A DNA stretch of 64,000 nucleotides, from positions 62,001 to 126,000 of the forward strand of contig NZ_JAQZAT010000011.1 of the NCBI RefSeq assembly GCF_028736925.1, in the 5' to 3' direction. The position numbers and the translations under genes were made by a program. This document shows, one piece after another, positions 56,598-64,000 of this stretch; the first letter of the stretch is position 1; every line of letters starts with the position of its first letter. A model generated the notes under the pieces. It was not told the origin of the DNA. It worked only from the letters and a program-made list of their open reading frames with translations, and ran no database searches. The stretch comes from Flavivirga sp. 57AJ16. Lineage in GTDB: Bacteria > Bacteroidota > Bacteroidia > Flavobacteriales > Flavobacteriaceae.

Positions 56598-56870
56598 CCC
56601 TGTTTCTTTACTTAAAAAGGCGCTTTCTTCTTTTATACCAAATAAACTTCAAAATAACTGGTTAAATCCGTTTAGCTCACTATCATTTATTTTTATAATA
56701 AGGAGTTCATGAATCTTCGATTACTATTTCCTTTATATTTCAATAAAAAACGTAACCATAACTAGGCTATGCATATGTTTTTTATCTCATCTAAAGAAAA
56801 TATAATTCAAATTTATTACCAATCATTTTAAAATTCATTTGGTATTAGAAATTATATCAAATAATTTTTA

Positions 56871-57209
56871 TTACTTAAATTTTCTGGCACTTACTGTATT
56901 GGCAGTGGGAAAATCGTGGGGAATACTTTGAGTGAACTTGCCTGTAGCAGCCCATTCTGCTCCTCGTTGAAGTGTCGTTATAAACCCAACACATTCCATA
57001 GAATAATCCATGTGGCCTAAAGCAGAATGAAATACCCTGCCCTTGCCATATTCAACAGCCATTAACAACGGTTCATGCCTGCCTGTCCGTCCCTCATTTT
57101 TATTAGCCTTATATATGTCGGCTTCCGTACCGGAAAATGCGGTTGCTAATACAGTCATATTTTTAGCTGGCCCTCTTAAACGTTCGTATAATTCATCTTT
57201 AGTATGCAA
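56871..57209 (-). pseudogene. C-terminal fragment of a ThuA-domain protein
   Basis: [40 protein letters not shown] and [19 protein letters not shown] are the C-terminal half of ThuA (trehalose-utilisation, glutamine-amidotransferase-like). The N-terminal half is missing: 112 residues remain of about 250-280. The break at about 57209 coincides with a 27-bp direct repeat (57208-57234) that is also at 59491-59517. Confidence 0.85.
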
Positions 57210-57234
57210 ACCCGATAGCGCGGACTTGCAGTCC
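57208..57234. repeat. 27-bp direct repeat, right copy, flanking the nuclease island
   Basis: The repeat starts AAACCCGATAGCGCGG, contains the palindrome CGGACT-TGC-AGTCC, and is identical to 59491-59517. It separates the ThuA fragment from the truncated third island gene. The hairpin word is of a dispersed REP-like type seen in other Bacteroidota (recollection, not checked). Confidence 0.85.
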
Positions 57235-57235
57235 A

Positions 57236-57376
57236 GCCATCGATGTTTAAATCATTTTGGTATGCTGAATGTCTTTTATTGGTTCCATCAGTAGAATGAA
57301 GAATCAGCTTTTCAAATAATTCGAGGTTTATTCCATGACTAAATAGGTTTTTTATATCTAATATTTGTTCTTCCAT
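57236..57376 (-). pseudogene. Truncated third gene of the island, unknown
   Basis: The 47 codons from the ATG at 57376 (MEEQILDIKNLFSHGINLEL, then [19 protein letters not shown]) run into the 27-bp repeat and the ThuA fragment. I do not recognise the family. It is on the same strand as the two island genes and 73 bp downstream, so it was probably the third gene of that operon, now truncated. Confidence 0.45.
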
Positions 57377-57449
57377 ATTTTGTATTGATTTCTATTATTG
57401 GGTAAAATTATAAACAATAGTTTTATATTTAGTTTTAAATAATGGTAAT

Positions 57450-58079
57450 CTATTTTTCTATAAATTCAGGAATTAATTGATGTCTTATTTTCTTATACTC
57501 ATTTTTTATAACATCGTAAGGATTATTTCTTTTGTCCGTACTCCAGAACAAATCCATCTGGAAAGAAAATGAATTATAAATATATTTTTCTATATCCAAA
57601 CTTAAACTCTCAACAGCCGAATTTTCATTAAACCCAGCAATATCTATTAGGTAATCATTAGCGGGATGTCCTCTTTTTATAATCCCTTTACTGTGTTTAA
57701 TACAGTTATTTAAGTTTCTAATGATTTTCATTTCTTCAAAAAAAATAAAGCCTTCGCAATCGTTCCAAAAACTCACGTCCACGTTTAAATAATCTCTTAA
57801 ATCATTAATTAAGTCCTCAATAGTTTTAGCTAATCCAATAATGGTAAGTTCATTTAGGTTTTTTCTGTAACCATGCATCATTCTGCTGGTTTCTTTCATT
57901 CGATGTTTGTTGGTAGAACGAACATCATCTTTGTTATACCAATTAACATCATTTGGAAAATCATCTATCTTTTCATTTGTTACACAATACATTAATAACA
58001 AACTTCCCAGTCTATGTATAATATTGAAATGTATATTCGCACGATTATTAAACTCCCAAAATTTCTCATCTAATTCCAT
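57450..58079 (-). CDS. Unknown helical protein, partner of the nuclease-ImmA/IrrE gene
   Basis: The 209-aa protein is mostly alpha-helical. I do not recognise the family. IRNLNNCIKHSKG (R121 to H129) recalls the R-x(n)-H-type signature of HEPN-like domains, although the spacing is seven rather than four to six, so this is only a hint. Other conserved-looking blocks are RANIHFNIIHRLGSLLLMYC and VSFWNDCEGFIFFEEMKII. It starts 20 bp after the nuclease-protease gene and should be co-transcribed. Confidence 0.65.
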   Translation of the reverse strand: MELDEKFWEFNNRANIHFNIIHRLGSLLLMYCVTNEKIDDFPNDVNWYNKDDVRSTNKHRMKETSRMMHGYRKNLNELTIIGLAKTIEDLINDLRDYLNVDVSFWNDCEGFIFFEEMKIIRNLNNCIKHSKGIIKRGHPANDYLIDIAGFNENSAVESLSLDIEKYIYNSFSFQMDLFWSTDKRNNPYDVIKNEYKKIRHQLIPEFIEK

Positions 58080-58098
58080 ATTAAAATTGCTATTAAAA

Positions 58099-59358
58099 TT
58101 ATGCGAAAAAATTTGTCTTATAATCCCTGATTAGCTCTCCAACTGTTTTTACACTGGTATTATGAGTTATCAGTTGCAATTCTTCTAATCTGTATATTAC
58201 GCTTGTTTTTGAAACATTAAAGTGATATGCTAAAAATGCAATAATTGCATTAAAATGTTTTTGGCTACTTCTTTGGTCATCTAAATATAAATTCCCTTTT
58301 GGAAGGTTTCTTCTAAGTTGCGATTTCCATAACATTGCGGCAATTGAAGTTTCGGGTAAGAGAAATGAAACTGAAAAATAATTAGCTTGCCATTCTAACC
58401 AATGGTTAGGATTTTCCAAACTATGTTTTCCAGTCGCAAGATTCTTTACCGAATCAGAGAAAGAATCCAGTAGTACTTGGTTTATAGACAATTTTTGATG
58501 TAGAATGAAATGACCAAATTCGTGGCATAGTACAAATAACTCTCTGGGTGTACCAACAATTGATTTACTAAGACCAATTGTTTTTTCTTCAATATTGCAT
58601 GTGCCCAAATAATTATTTCCTTTGGGATTGAATTTTGTTACCTCAATACCATATTCCGTTTTTAAGTAGTTTGCAATTGTATTAGCATCTAAACCTTCTG
58701 CATGGGTGAGATAATATTCATTTAACTTATTTAGTTCGTCCTTAGCAATTATGGATATATCTTTCTTAGTAAGCAAATCTATGCCGTACGAAACATTAGA
58801 TTTAGAAACTGCTAAACAGTTTAAAATCTCGGCATCAATTATTTTTTCAAATATCTTTACACCTTCATCTATTAAACTGCTATCAACGGTTTCTTCCATG
58901 ATTGGAATTCGATTTTCTACTGGCTTATTTTTTCTATATAATGTTATTTTGAAATCGTCCTTGGATTCTCCTTCAATGACCATCATTCTTCGAACTTCGG
59001 CTATTTCATAGGCTCCTTTTTGTAATGGAGAATTACTAATAAAAATACCCTTAGCATTTACCCCTTGGGTTTCCATAATATCGTCATAAAACTTCTTTAC
59101 TTCTGACATAGGCACCCTCTTATCGTAGTTTTTACATTCAAGTAAGTAAATCATTGAATACCTGTCCGCATTTGGTGGCCATACTTCAATTGATAAATCA
59201 AACTCAATTTTGCCTTTCCTAATATTGGATTGGTATTTCTTTTTAGAATGAATTTTAATGTATTCTTTATCTAAATAAAGTATTTTGCTATCTATCAGCC
59301 TATGAATGATTTCAATTGCTTTTTTCTCTAGGACATCTCCTTTTTTAACATTATTCAT
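58099..59358 (-). CDS. PD-(D/E)XK nuclease-like domain fused to ImmA/IrrE metalloprotease
   Basis: The 419-aa protein has two parts. Residues about 1-135 are a restriction-endonuclease-like fold: Asp54 in KIEFDLSIEVW and Glu74-x-Lys76 in YLLECKNYDK, then a C-terminal FDD..GVNAKGIFISNSP as in Mrr-type domains. Residues about 215-340 are ImmA/IrrE: HEFGHFILH (His279, Glu280, His283) and EWQANYFSVSFLLPE with the third ligand Glu322. A winged-helix-like tail (YHFNVSKTSVIYRLEELQLI) ends it. ImmA/IrrE proteases cleave repressors in mobile elements and stress systems. The fusion suggests regulated nuclease activity (inference). Confidence 0.82.
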   Translation of the reverse strand: MNNVKKGDVLEKKAIEIIHRLIDSKILYLDKEYIKIHSKKKYQSNIRKGKIEFDLSIEVWPPNADRYSMIYLLECKNYDKRVPMSEVKKFYDDIMETQGVNAKGIFISNSPLQKGAYEIAEVRRMMVIEGESKDDFKITLYRKNKPVENRIPIMEETVDSSLIDEGVKIFEKIIDAEILNCLAVSKSNVSYGIDLLTKKDISIIAKDELNKLNEYYLTHAEGLDANTIANYLKTEYGIEVTKFNPKGNNYLGTCNIEEKTIGLSKSIVGTPRELFVLCHEFGHFILHQKLSINQVLLDSFSDSVKNLATGKHSLENPNHWLEWQANYFSVSFLLPETSIAAMLWKSQLRRNLPKGNLYLDDQRSSQKHFNAIIAFLAYHFNVSKTSVIYRLEELQLITHNTSVKTVGELIRDYKTNFFA

Positions 59359-59490
59359 TTATATAACATTACTTGTAAAACTCTACTAAGTTACATTTTC
59401 CTTATATATTTTATATTTAAAATACTACAACTTATAAACAAGTTATTATCTTTACATTACGTTCTTAAAACATACTAAGTAAAAAATAAA

Positions 59491-59517
59491 AAACCCGATA
59501 GCGCGGACTTGCAGTCC
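59491..59517. repeat. 27-bp direct repeat, left copy
   Basis: Identical to 57208-57234 over 27 bp. Followed by a stretch of repeat-like sequence (GCTAGCACTTCGTCTTTGACG). Confidence 0.85.
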
Positions 59518-59609
59518 GTGAAAGGACAAAACCCTCTGCTAGTCCTCGTATGCGCTAGCACTTCGTCTTTGACGAGTGCCGTATTGAGTAAACAATAAAT
59601 AAAAGTAGG

Positions 59610-59639
59610 AAGCCACACTTTATCACTAAAGTGTGGCTT
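59610..59639. terminator. Hairpin, possible terminator
   Basis: A perfect 13-bp stem (AAGCCACACTTTA / TAAAGTGTGGCTT) with a TCAC loop. No long T run, so it may be a repeat or a terminator of whatever Rhs-type gene stood here. Confidence 0.5.
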
Positions 59640-59730
59640 AAGTATACGTTCTTAAAATGAAAATTTTTGTAGTAGCTTTTTGGAGTGGTGGGCTGTAAAA
59701 GTGTGCCAGAGCTGAAAAAAACGCATAAAC

Positions 59731-59883
59731 TACTACCCTTTTGGCTTAAAACATAAAGGATACAATAATAATTTAAACTCTACCAATATAGCCTTGAAGA
59801 GAAAGTTTCAGGGCGTGGAATTAAATGAGAGTTTAGGTCTCAATCTCTATGAAATGGATTTCAGACAGTATGACCCAATATGA
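59731..59883 (+). pseudogene. Rhs-repeat core fragment
   Basis: YYPFGLKHKGYNNNLNST, then KFQGVELNESLGLNLYEMDF and RQYDP are the end of the Rhs-associated core of large polymorphic-toxin-type proteins. Only about 49 codons remain and the frame stops at TGA 59881-59883, inside sequence copied from the neighbouring methyltransferase gene. Confidence 0.8.
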
Positions 59884-59945
59884 CTATAAAACTCCTGCAT
59901 ATCAATATTTAAACGCTCACCATATGGTGGGTTAAATACCATGTG
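59874..59945 (-). repeat. 72-bp duplicate of THUMP methyltransferase sequence
   Basis: Matches 60217-60288, within the neighbouring gene, at all but two or three positions, in the same orientation. Its start (CCCAATATGAC) coincides with the end of the Rhs fragment, a chimeric junction. Confidence 0.85.
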
Positions 59946-60033
59946 GTATTTTCCCTTTGGATAAACTTGGGAAATCTTATAATGATGAGATTCCTGCCTT
60001 ACTGAAACAAGTTCAGCACAGGTCGATGGAATA

Positions 60034-61191
60034 TCACTTCATATATTTCCCTTTCTTACTACCTTCGTACATCACATATTTAACCAATCGCGATTCCAGT
60101 TTGGCATTAAATAACTGTATTTTTCGCGAGGGTCTTAGCCCTACATGTTTTAAAGCGTCCAAATTAGAAGTAATAAACCAAGCATCGGTATCTGGGTAGT
60201 TTTGTTTAAGCGTATCCCCAATATGACTATAAAACTCCTGCATGTCAATATTTAAACGTTCACCATATGGTGGGTTAAATACCATGTGCAATTTCCCATC
60301 TCCCCCTTTTTGGGTTTTAAAGAAATCTTCGTGCTTAACCTCTATAAAATCTTCCAATTGGGCATTCTTTACATTGTCCCTGGTTTTGGCAACCGCGCTT
60401 GGCGCTTTATCGTAACCAATTATTTTATAATGGAAATCCCGAGTTTTTTTAAGGAGCGATTCCTCTATTTTTTCAAATAAATCAACATCCCAGTCCTGCC
60501 AACGTTCAAAGGCAAATTCTTTACGCATTAAATTAGGTGGAATGTTACAAGCTATCATGGCCGCTTCAATTAACAGCGTACCACTACCGCACATAGGGTC
60601 CATAAAATCGGTTTGTCCGTCCCAACCCGACAATAGAATCAATCCCGCAGCCAATACTTCATTTATTGGCGCTATATTGGTCGCTGTTTTATAGCCCCTC
60701 TTGTGTAGGGAATCTCCCGAAGCATCTAAAGATATGGTACATTGACGCCTATCTACATGCACATTAATTTTTAAATCAGGAAATTTTAAATCAACATTTG
60801 GTCGCTGCCCTGTGGTGTCGCGAAACTTATCTACAATAGCATCCTTTGTTTTTTGGGCTATGTACAAAGAATGTGAAAACAAATCGGAATGAATAGTGGC
60901 ATCAACCGCCAAAGTACCTGTGGGTTTTAAATAATTATCCCACGCCATAGCATAAATTTTATCGTATAAATCTTTTTCGCTATTTACGGTAAATGAATGA
61001 ATAGGCTTTAAGATCTTAACAGCTGTACGTAAACCTAAATTAGCCTTGTACATAAACCCTTTATCTCCTGAAAAGCTAACATTTCGAATGCCTTTTTTAA
61101 CATCTTGCGCTCCCAATTTTATAAGCTCATTTGCCAATAATTCTTCAAAACCAAATAAAGTTTTGGCTACCATTGTGAAATTTTCTTCCAT
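60034..61191 (-). CDS. THUMP-domain class I SAM-dependent RNA methyltransferase (RlmL N-terminal-like)
   Basis: The 385-aa protein has an N-terminal THUMP domain (about 1-155; MVAKTLFGFEELLANELIKL, LFSHSLYIAQKTKDAIVDKF) and a Rossmann domain with DPMCGSGTLLIEAAMIACNI and the catalytic NPPYGERL motif of N6/N2-type methyltransferases. It is likely an rRNA G-N2 methyltransferase (RlmL-type), probably on 23S rRNA. Intact despite the adjacent duplicate of its sequence. Confidence 0.9.
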   Translation of the reverse strand: MEENFTMVAKTLFGFEELLANELIKLGAQDVKKGIRNVSFSGDKGFMYKANLGLRTAVKILKPIHSFTVNSEKDLYDKIYAMAWDNYLKPTGTLAVDATIHSDLFSHSLYIAQKTKDAIVDKFRDTTGQRPNVDLKFPDLKINVHVDRRQCTISLDASGDSLHKRGYKTATNIAPINEVLAAGLILLSGWDGQTDFMDPMCGSGTLLIEAAMIACNIPPNLMRKEFAFERWQDWDVDLFEKIEESLLKKTRDFHYKIIGYDKAPSAVAKTRDNVKNAQLEDFIEVKHEDFFKTQKGGDGKLHMVFNPPYGERLNIDMQEFYSHIGDTLKQNYPDTDAWFITSNLDALKHVGLRPSRKIQLFNAKLESRLVKYVMYEGSKKGKYMK

Positions 61192-61677
61192 TTTTTCCTA
61201 CTACTTGATATATACCTGAACTCATTTTAAACTTTTAGGATAAAGCGAAAATGAGTCATTTTCCAGCCAATTATAAAAGTTTAAACGAGTTCAATTTATT
61301 AGCTTGCAAAAATAGCGTAATTTTGTGTTAAATTAATATAATTTCTTGAAACGAAATATCCTCAGGGTAGAGCCATAGAGATATTTTTTTCGTTACATTT
61401 TGTCCCTTTTGGTCAAAAATCGAAATGATATTATTTAGATTCCCGTTTTCACGGGAATGACAATTTCAAAGGAAACCCGAGGCTGAGAGCCTCAAGGAAC
61501 TCTTTTCGATTAACGTTAATACGAATTAGGTTAAAGGATACAGAAACATCTTTTTAAACAAAAAGATATGGCGAAATATTTATATTCATGAATATCTCGA
61601 TTATAAAATATGGAGCCACAAATAAAAGTCTCGCCTTGTATTACTAAACGATACAAGAAGACCACCAAAAAAAGAAT
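61192..61677. repeat. Intergenic repeat cluster (families 1, 2, 3)
   Basis: 61218-61292 is a shortened family-1 element (75 bp; arms GAACTCATTTTAAACTTTTA and complement, copy E). 61341-61390 is family 2. 61452-61515 is family 3 with the hairpin GAGGCT-GAG-AGCCTC (61479-61493). No gene. Confidence 0.75.
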
Positions 61678-62409
61678 ATGATAACAGATACTGCAAAATG
61701 GTTTACTTCTTGGTTTGATACACCATTTTACCATATTTTATATAAGGATAGGGATCATGCCGAAGCACACGCATTTATGGATACCCTTACCAACTATTTA
61801 AATATCCCTGAGCTCGGGACTATTTTGGATTTGGCTTGTGGTAAAGGGAGACATGCCGTTTACCTAAACACTTTAGGATACGATGTAACAGGTGTGGATT
61901 TAAGTGAAAATAGTATTAAGTACGCCAAACAATTTGAAAATGATACGTTGCATTTTGAGGTTCATGATATGTGTAAGCCTTACCATAAGCAATTTGATGC
62001 GGTTTTTAATTTGTTTACCAGTTTTGGATATTTTGATAAAGATGAAGATAACCTAAACACTATTAAAGCCATAAAAGCCAATTTAAATAATGTTGGTTTT
62101 GGCGTGATCGATTTTATGAACAGTGAGTTTATAATTGATCATTTAGTACCCGAAGAAATTAAAACAGTTAACTCCATTGATTTTAATTTAAAACGCTATG
62201 TAGAAAGCGGTTATATAGTAAAAGATATTTCTTTTTCTGTTGATGATGAAAATTATAATTTTCAGGAGCGTGTAAAAGCATTTACGCTTGATGATTTTGA
62301 AAAATTATTTAAAAAAGCAAATGTACATTTGCTAGATGTTTTTGGTGATTATAAATTGCGCAAGTTTAATGAGAAAACATCAGAACGTTTAGTGATGATT
62401 TTTAAATAG
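61678..62409 (+). CDS. Class I SAM-dependent methyltransferase
   Basis: The 243-aa protein has the SAM-binding motif ILDLACGKGRHAVYLNTLGY, VTGVDLSENSIKYAKQF (motif II Asp), and VFNLFTSFGYFDKDEDNL. The last pattern is typical of a small group of unannotated methyltransferases. Substrate unknown. The ZIP transporter gene follows after 46 bp and may be co-transcribed. Confidence 0.88.
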   Translation: MITDTAKWFTSWFDTPFYHILYKDRDHAEAHAFMDTLTNYLNIPELGTILDLACGKGRHAVYLNTLGYDVTGVDLSENSIKYAKQFENDTLHFEVHDMCKPYHKQFDAVFNLFTSFGYFDKDEDNLNTIKAIKANLNNVGFGVIDFMNSEFIIDHLVPEEIKTVNSIDFNLKRYVESGYIVKDISFSVDDENYNFQERVKAFTLDDFEKLFKKANVHLLDVFGDYKLRKFNEKTSERLVMIFK

Positions 62410-62455
62410 CCCATAGTTTGGTATAAAACACTTTCTTGAATATTTAATTTAATAC

Positions 62456-63130
62456 ATGAATAATTACCTTTTACCCTTTTACGCTGTTATTTTAGGTGTA
62501 CTAATAGCCAGCATTACCAAAACAAAAAAATCCTGGAATACCAAACTTCTACTTTCTTTTAGTGGTGCTTTTTTACTTGCCCTCACACTTTTTGAGCTGC
62601 TGCCCGAGGTTTATGAGCATTTAGACACCAAACTAACCGGTTTGTATATAATGTGTGGTATTTTGCTGCAAATTATTTTAGAATTATTCTCTAAAGGTGC
62701 CGAACATGGACATGTACATATACATAAAAACGAAACAGCTTTTCCCTGGTTACTATTTGTTAGTTTATGTATTCATAGTTTTTTAGAGGGTTTTGCCATA
62801 CACGAACACAACGATATGGTTTACGGTGTATTAATACATAAAATACCTATTGCGGCCTTAATTAGTATGTTTTTATTTCAGTCTAATTACAGTAAAATAC
62901 AGATTGCTATCTTTCTAATTATTTTTGCTTGTATGACGCCTTTAGGAACTGTTATTTCACATACTTCTCAAACAGTTGCTAGTTTTGCGCATGTTATAAA
63001 TGCCATTGTTATTGGTATCTTTTTTCATATTTCTACAACTATTCTATTTGAAAGTAGTGATGGACATAAATTCAATTTATCTAAATTTATTGCTATTATT
63101 TTAGGGGTTGGTATTGCTTATTTAATATAG
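62456..63130 (+). CDS. ZIP family metal transporter
   Basis: The 224-aa protein has seven to eight membrane helices, a histidine-rich loop (SKGAEHGHVHIHKNE) and the ZIP metal path: SLCIHSFLEGFAI with His-x(3)-Glu-Gly, then VLIHKIPIAALISMFLF. It imports Zn2+ or another divalent metal. It is located after the methyltransferase gene and just before the heptamer tract. Confidence 0.88.
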   Translation: MNNYLLPFYAVILGVLIASITKTKKSWNTKLLLSFSGAFLLALTLFELLPEVYEHLDTKLTGLYIMCGILLQIILELFSKGAEHGHVHIHKNETAFPWLLFVSLCIHSFLEGFAIHEHNDMVYGVLIHKIPIAALISMFLFQSNYSKIQIAIFLIIFACMTPLGTVISHTSQTVASFAHVINAIVIGIFFHISTTILFESSDGHKFNLSKFIAIILGVGIAYLI

Positions 63131-63252
63131 GGATTAAGAATTAAGAATTAAGAATTAAGAATTAAGAATTAAGAATTAAGAATTAAGAATTAAGAATTAA
63201 GAATTAAGAATTAAGAATTAAGAATTAAGAATTAAGAATTAAGAATTAAGAA
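63131..63252. repeat. Tandem heptanucleotide repeat, GAATTAA x about 16
   Basis: After one degenerate copy (63131-63137), GAATTAA repeats without error from 63138 to 63252, beginning right after the ZIP gene stop. Such tracts are unstable and length can vary between strains. Confidence 0.95.
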
Positions 63253-63390
63253 AAATAAATATTTGTGAATCTCTAGCAGCATTTTTAATTTTTATTTATT
63301 CATTTTTAATTAAACTCATATGAAAGGTGTTTTCTCGCAAAGGCACTAAGACGTAAAGGTGTTATTAATTAATAAAGCTTGACACGAAAC

Positions 63391-63439
63391 GCTAGAAGCT
63401 AGAAGCTAGAAGCTAGAAGCTAGAAGCTAGAAGCTAGAA
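63391..63439. repeat. Tandem heptanucleotide repeat, GCTAGAA x 7
   Basis: Seven perfect copies in 49 bp. The 60-80 bp after it (AAAATAAATATTCGTGAATT, then GCATTTTTAATTTTTAATTA) is a diverged copy of the sequence that follows the GAATTAA tract (63250-63320), so a heptamer tract plus its tail was duplicated. Confidence 0.95.
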
Positions 63440-63562
63440 AAATAAATATTCGTGAATTTACAATAGCATTTTTAATTTTTAATTACTCACTTTTAATTAA
63501 ACCACATATATTCGTGGCAGCATTTTTAATTATTCATTTTTTTAATTTTTATCTATTCAAAT

Positions 63563-63991
63563 TTGTTTAGTAAGGAAGAATCACGACAATTACGGCAAGA
63601 ATTTTGGACTAGCTTTGGAAAATCGTTTCCACGGAAGTGGATTTTATACAATACGAAACTAAAAGGTTTAAGCTTTAAGTTTCATTTTGATAACAAAAAA
63701 GCTTTGGTGGCTTTAGATTTAGAAGACGATCTTGAAAACCGAATTAAATATTGGGAAAAACTTCAGGCCTTAAAATCTATTCTTTTAGATGAATTTCTTC
63801 CAGATGCTATTTTTAACGAAACGTACTTTTTAGATAATAAAAAGGAAATTTCTAGAATTTATGTGCCTTTAGAACAGAAAGTATCCATTCACAATAAAAA
63901 CACATGGCGCGATGTTATGGGATTTTTCAATAAAAATATGAGCGCTTTTGAAGCCTTTTTTGAAACATATAAAGATGTGATCGAAGGGTAA
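63563..63991 (+). CDS. DUF4268 domain-containing protein
   Basis: The 142-aa protein begins at TTG (63563): FSKEESRQLRQEFWTSFGKS. It contains LSFKFHFDNKKALVALDLED and NTWRDVMGFFNKNMSAFEAF, the DUF4268 pattern. The family's structure is a compact alpha/beta fold of unknown role. It ends 9 bp before the end of the window. Confidence 0.82.
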   Translation: MFSKEESRQLRQEFWTSFGKSFPRKWILYNTKLKGLSFKFHFDNKKALVALDLEDDLENRIKYWEKLQALKSILLDEFLPDAIFNETYFLDNKKEISRIYVPLEQKVSIHNKNTWRDVMGFFNKNMSAFEAFFETYKDVIEG

Positions 63992-64000
63992 ATAAACCCT

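Larger units (their letters stand above)
59359..60033. other. 675-bp island border region
   Basis: Contents in order: AT-rich leader of the nuclease gene, the left 27-bp repeat (59491-59517), a hairpin (59610-59639), an Rhs scrap (59731-59877) and a 72-bp duplicate of methyltransferase sequence (59874-59945). A frame at 59957-60199 overlaps the real methyltransferase gene on the other strand and is not a gene. Confidence 0.75.

Noticed and set aside
57043-57294. 83-residue plus-strand frame
   Set aside because: It is the complement of the ThuA fragment and crosses the 27-bp repeat.
59957-60199. 80-residue plus-strand frame
   Set aside because: It is antisense to the end of the THUMP methyltransferase gene and starts in repeat sequence.

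Overview
The window is chromosomal DNA of a low-GC member of the Bacteroidota, almost certainly family Flavobacteriaceae. Support comes from the housekeeping gene set (gyrA, clpC, metE, lpd, aroQ, xerD, rny, zapA, rocD, rlmD), a TonB-dependent receptor, a type IX secretion C-terminal domain, families found mainly in this phylum (DUF4097, head-GIN, DUF6452/DUF6048, CCC-motif membrane protein), scarce Shine-Dalgarno sites, several TTG starts, and -7 boxes of the TAnnTTTG type. No rRNA, CRISPR array, intact insertion sequence or intact prophage was seen.

Layout. 0-4.5 kb is a decaying accessory region: a TetR gene with a probable 5' frameshift and two matching palindromic operators, a truncated thioesterase, an RteC scrap, a ferredoxin-reductase remnant with three stops, DUF4405, a flavodoxin-fold oxidoreductase with a frayed C-terminus, a Crp-type regulator and a tyrosine integrase with three lesions, next to tRNA-Pro and tRNA-Ser. 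5-20 kb is core: 7TM-HD hydrolase, thiolase, NlpC/P60 hydrolase, TPR protein with gyrA, clpC, and lrp/metE divergently arranged. 20-23.2 kb is an ECF sigma / membrane-anchored partner / DUF4097 / head-GIN envelope operon. 23.6-35 kb holds an MFS transporter, M48 protease, msrB, DinB-like protein, NDH-2, lpd, aroQ, three small outer-membrane barrels and xerD. 36-39 kb is rny - 6S-like RNA - zapA - coiled-coil gene. 39-49 kb is envelope and surface biology (M23 peptidase, TonB receptor, cysteine desulfurase, surface lipoproteins, Smr protein, T9SS cargo). 49-50.4 kb is a cluster of four small membrane proteins (dispanin, two DUF2752, CCC-motif). 51-56.6 kb holds rocD, a truncated sigma gene, rlmD and DUF6452/DUF6048. 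57-60 kb is an accessory island: a PD-(D/E)XK nuclease fused to an ImmA/IrrE protease, an unknown partner and a truncated third gene, bracketed by a 27-bp direct repeat, beside a truncated ThuA gene and an Rhs scrap. 60-64 kb returns to core (THUMP methyltransferase, SAM methyltransferase, ZIP transporter, DUF4268).

The most unusual global feature is the intergenic DNA. At least four families of 75-200 bp palindromic repeats occur. Several have complementary outer arms that differ from copy to copy around a shared core, which suggests selection for the fold or insertion into pre-existing hairpins. There is also a seven-copy head-to-tail palindrome array (50.46-51.19 kb) and several tandem heptanucleotide tracts (for example 16 copies at 63.14 kb). 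The best candidate for an undescribed system is the 57.2-59.5 kb nuclease-ImmA/IrrE module. All functional calls rest on motif recognition by eye; no database search was possible.
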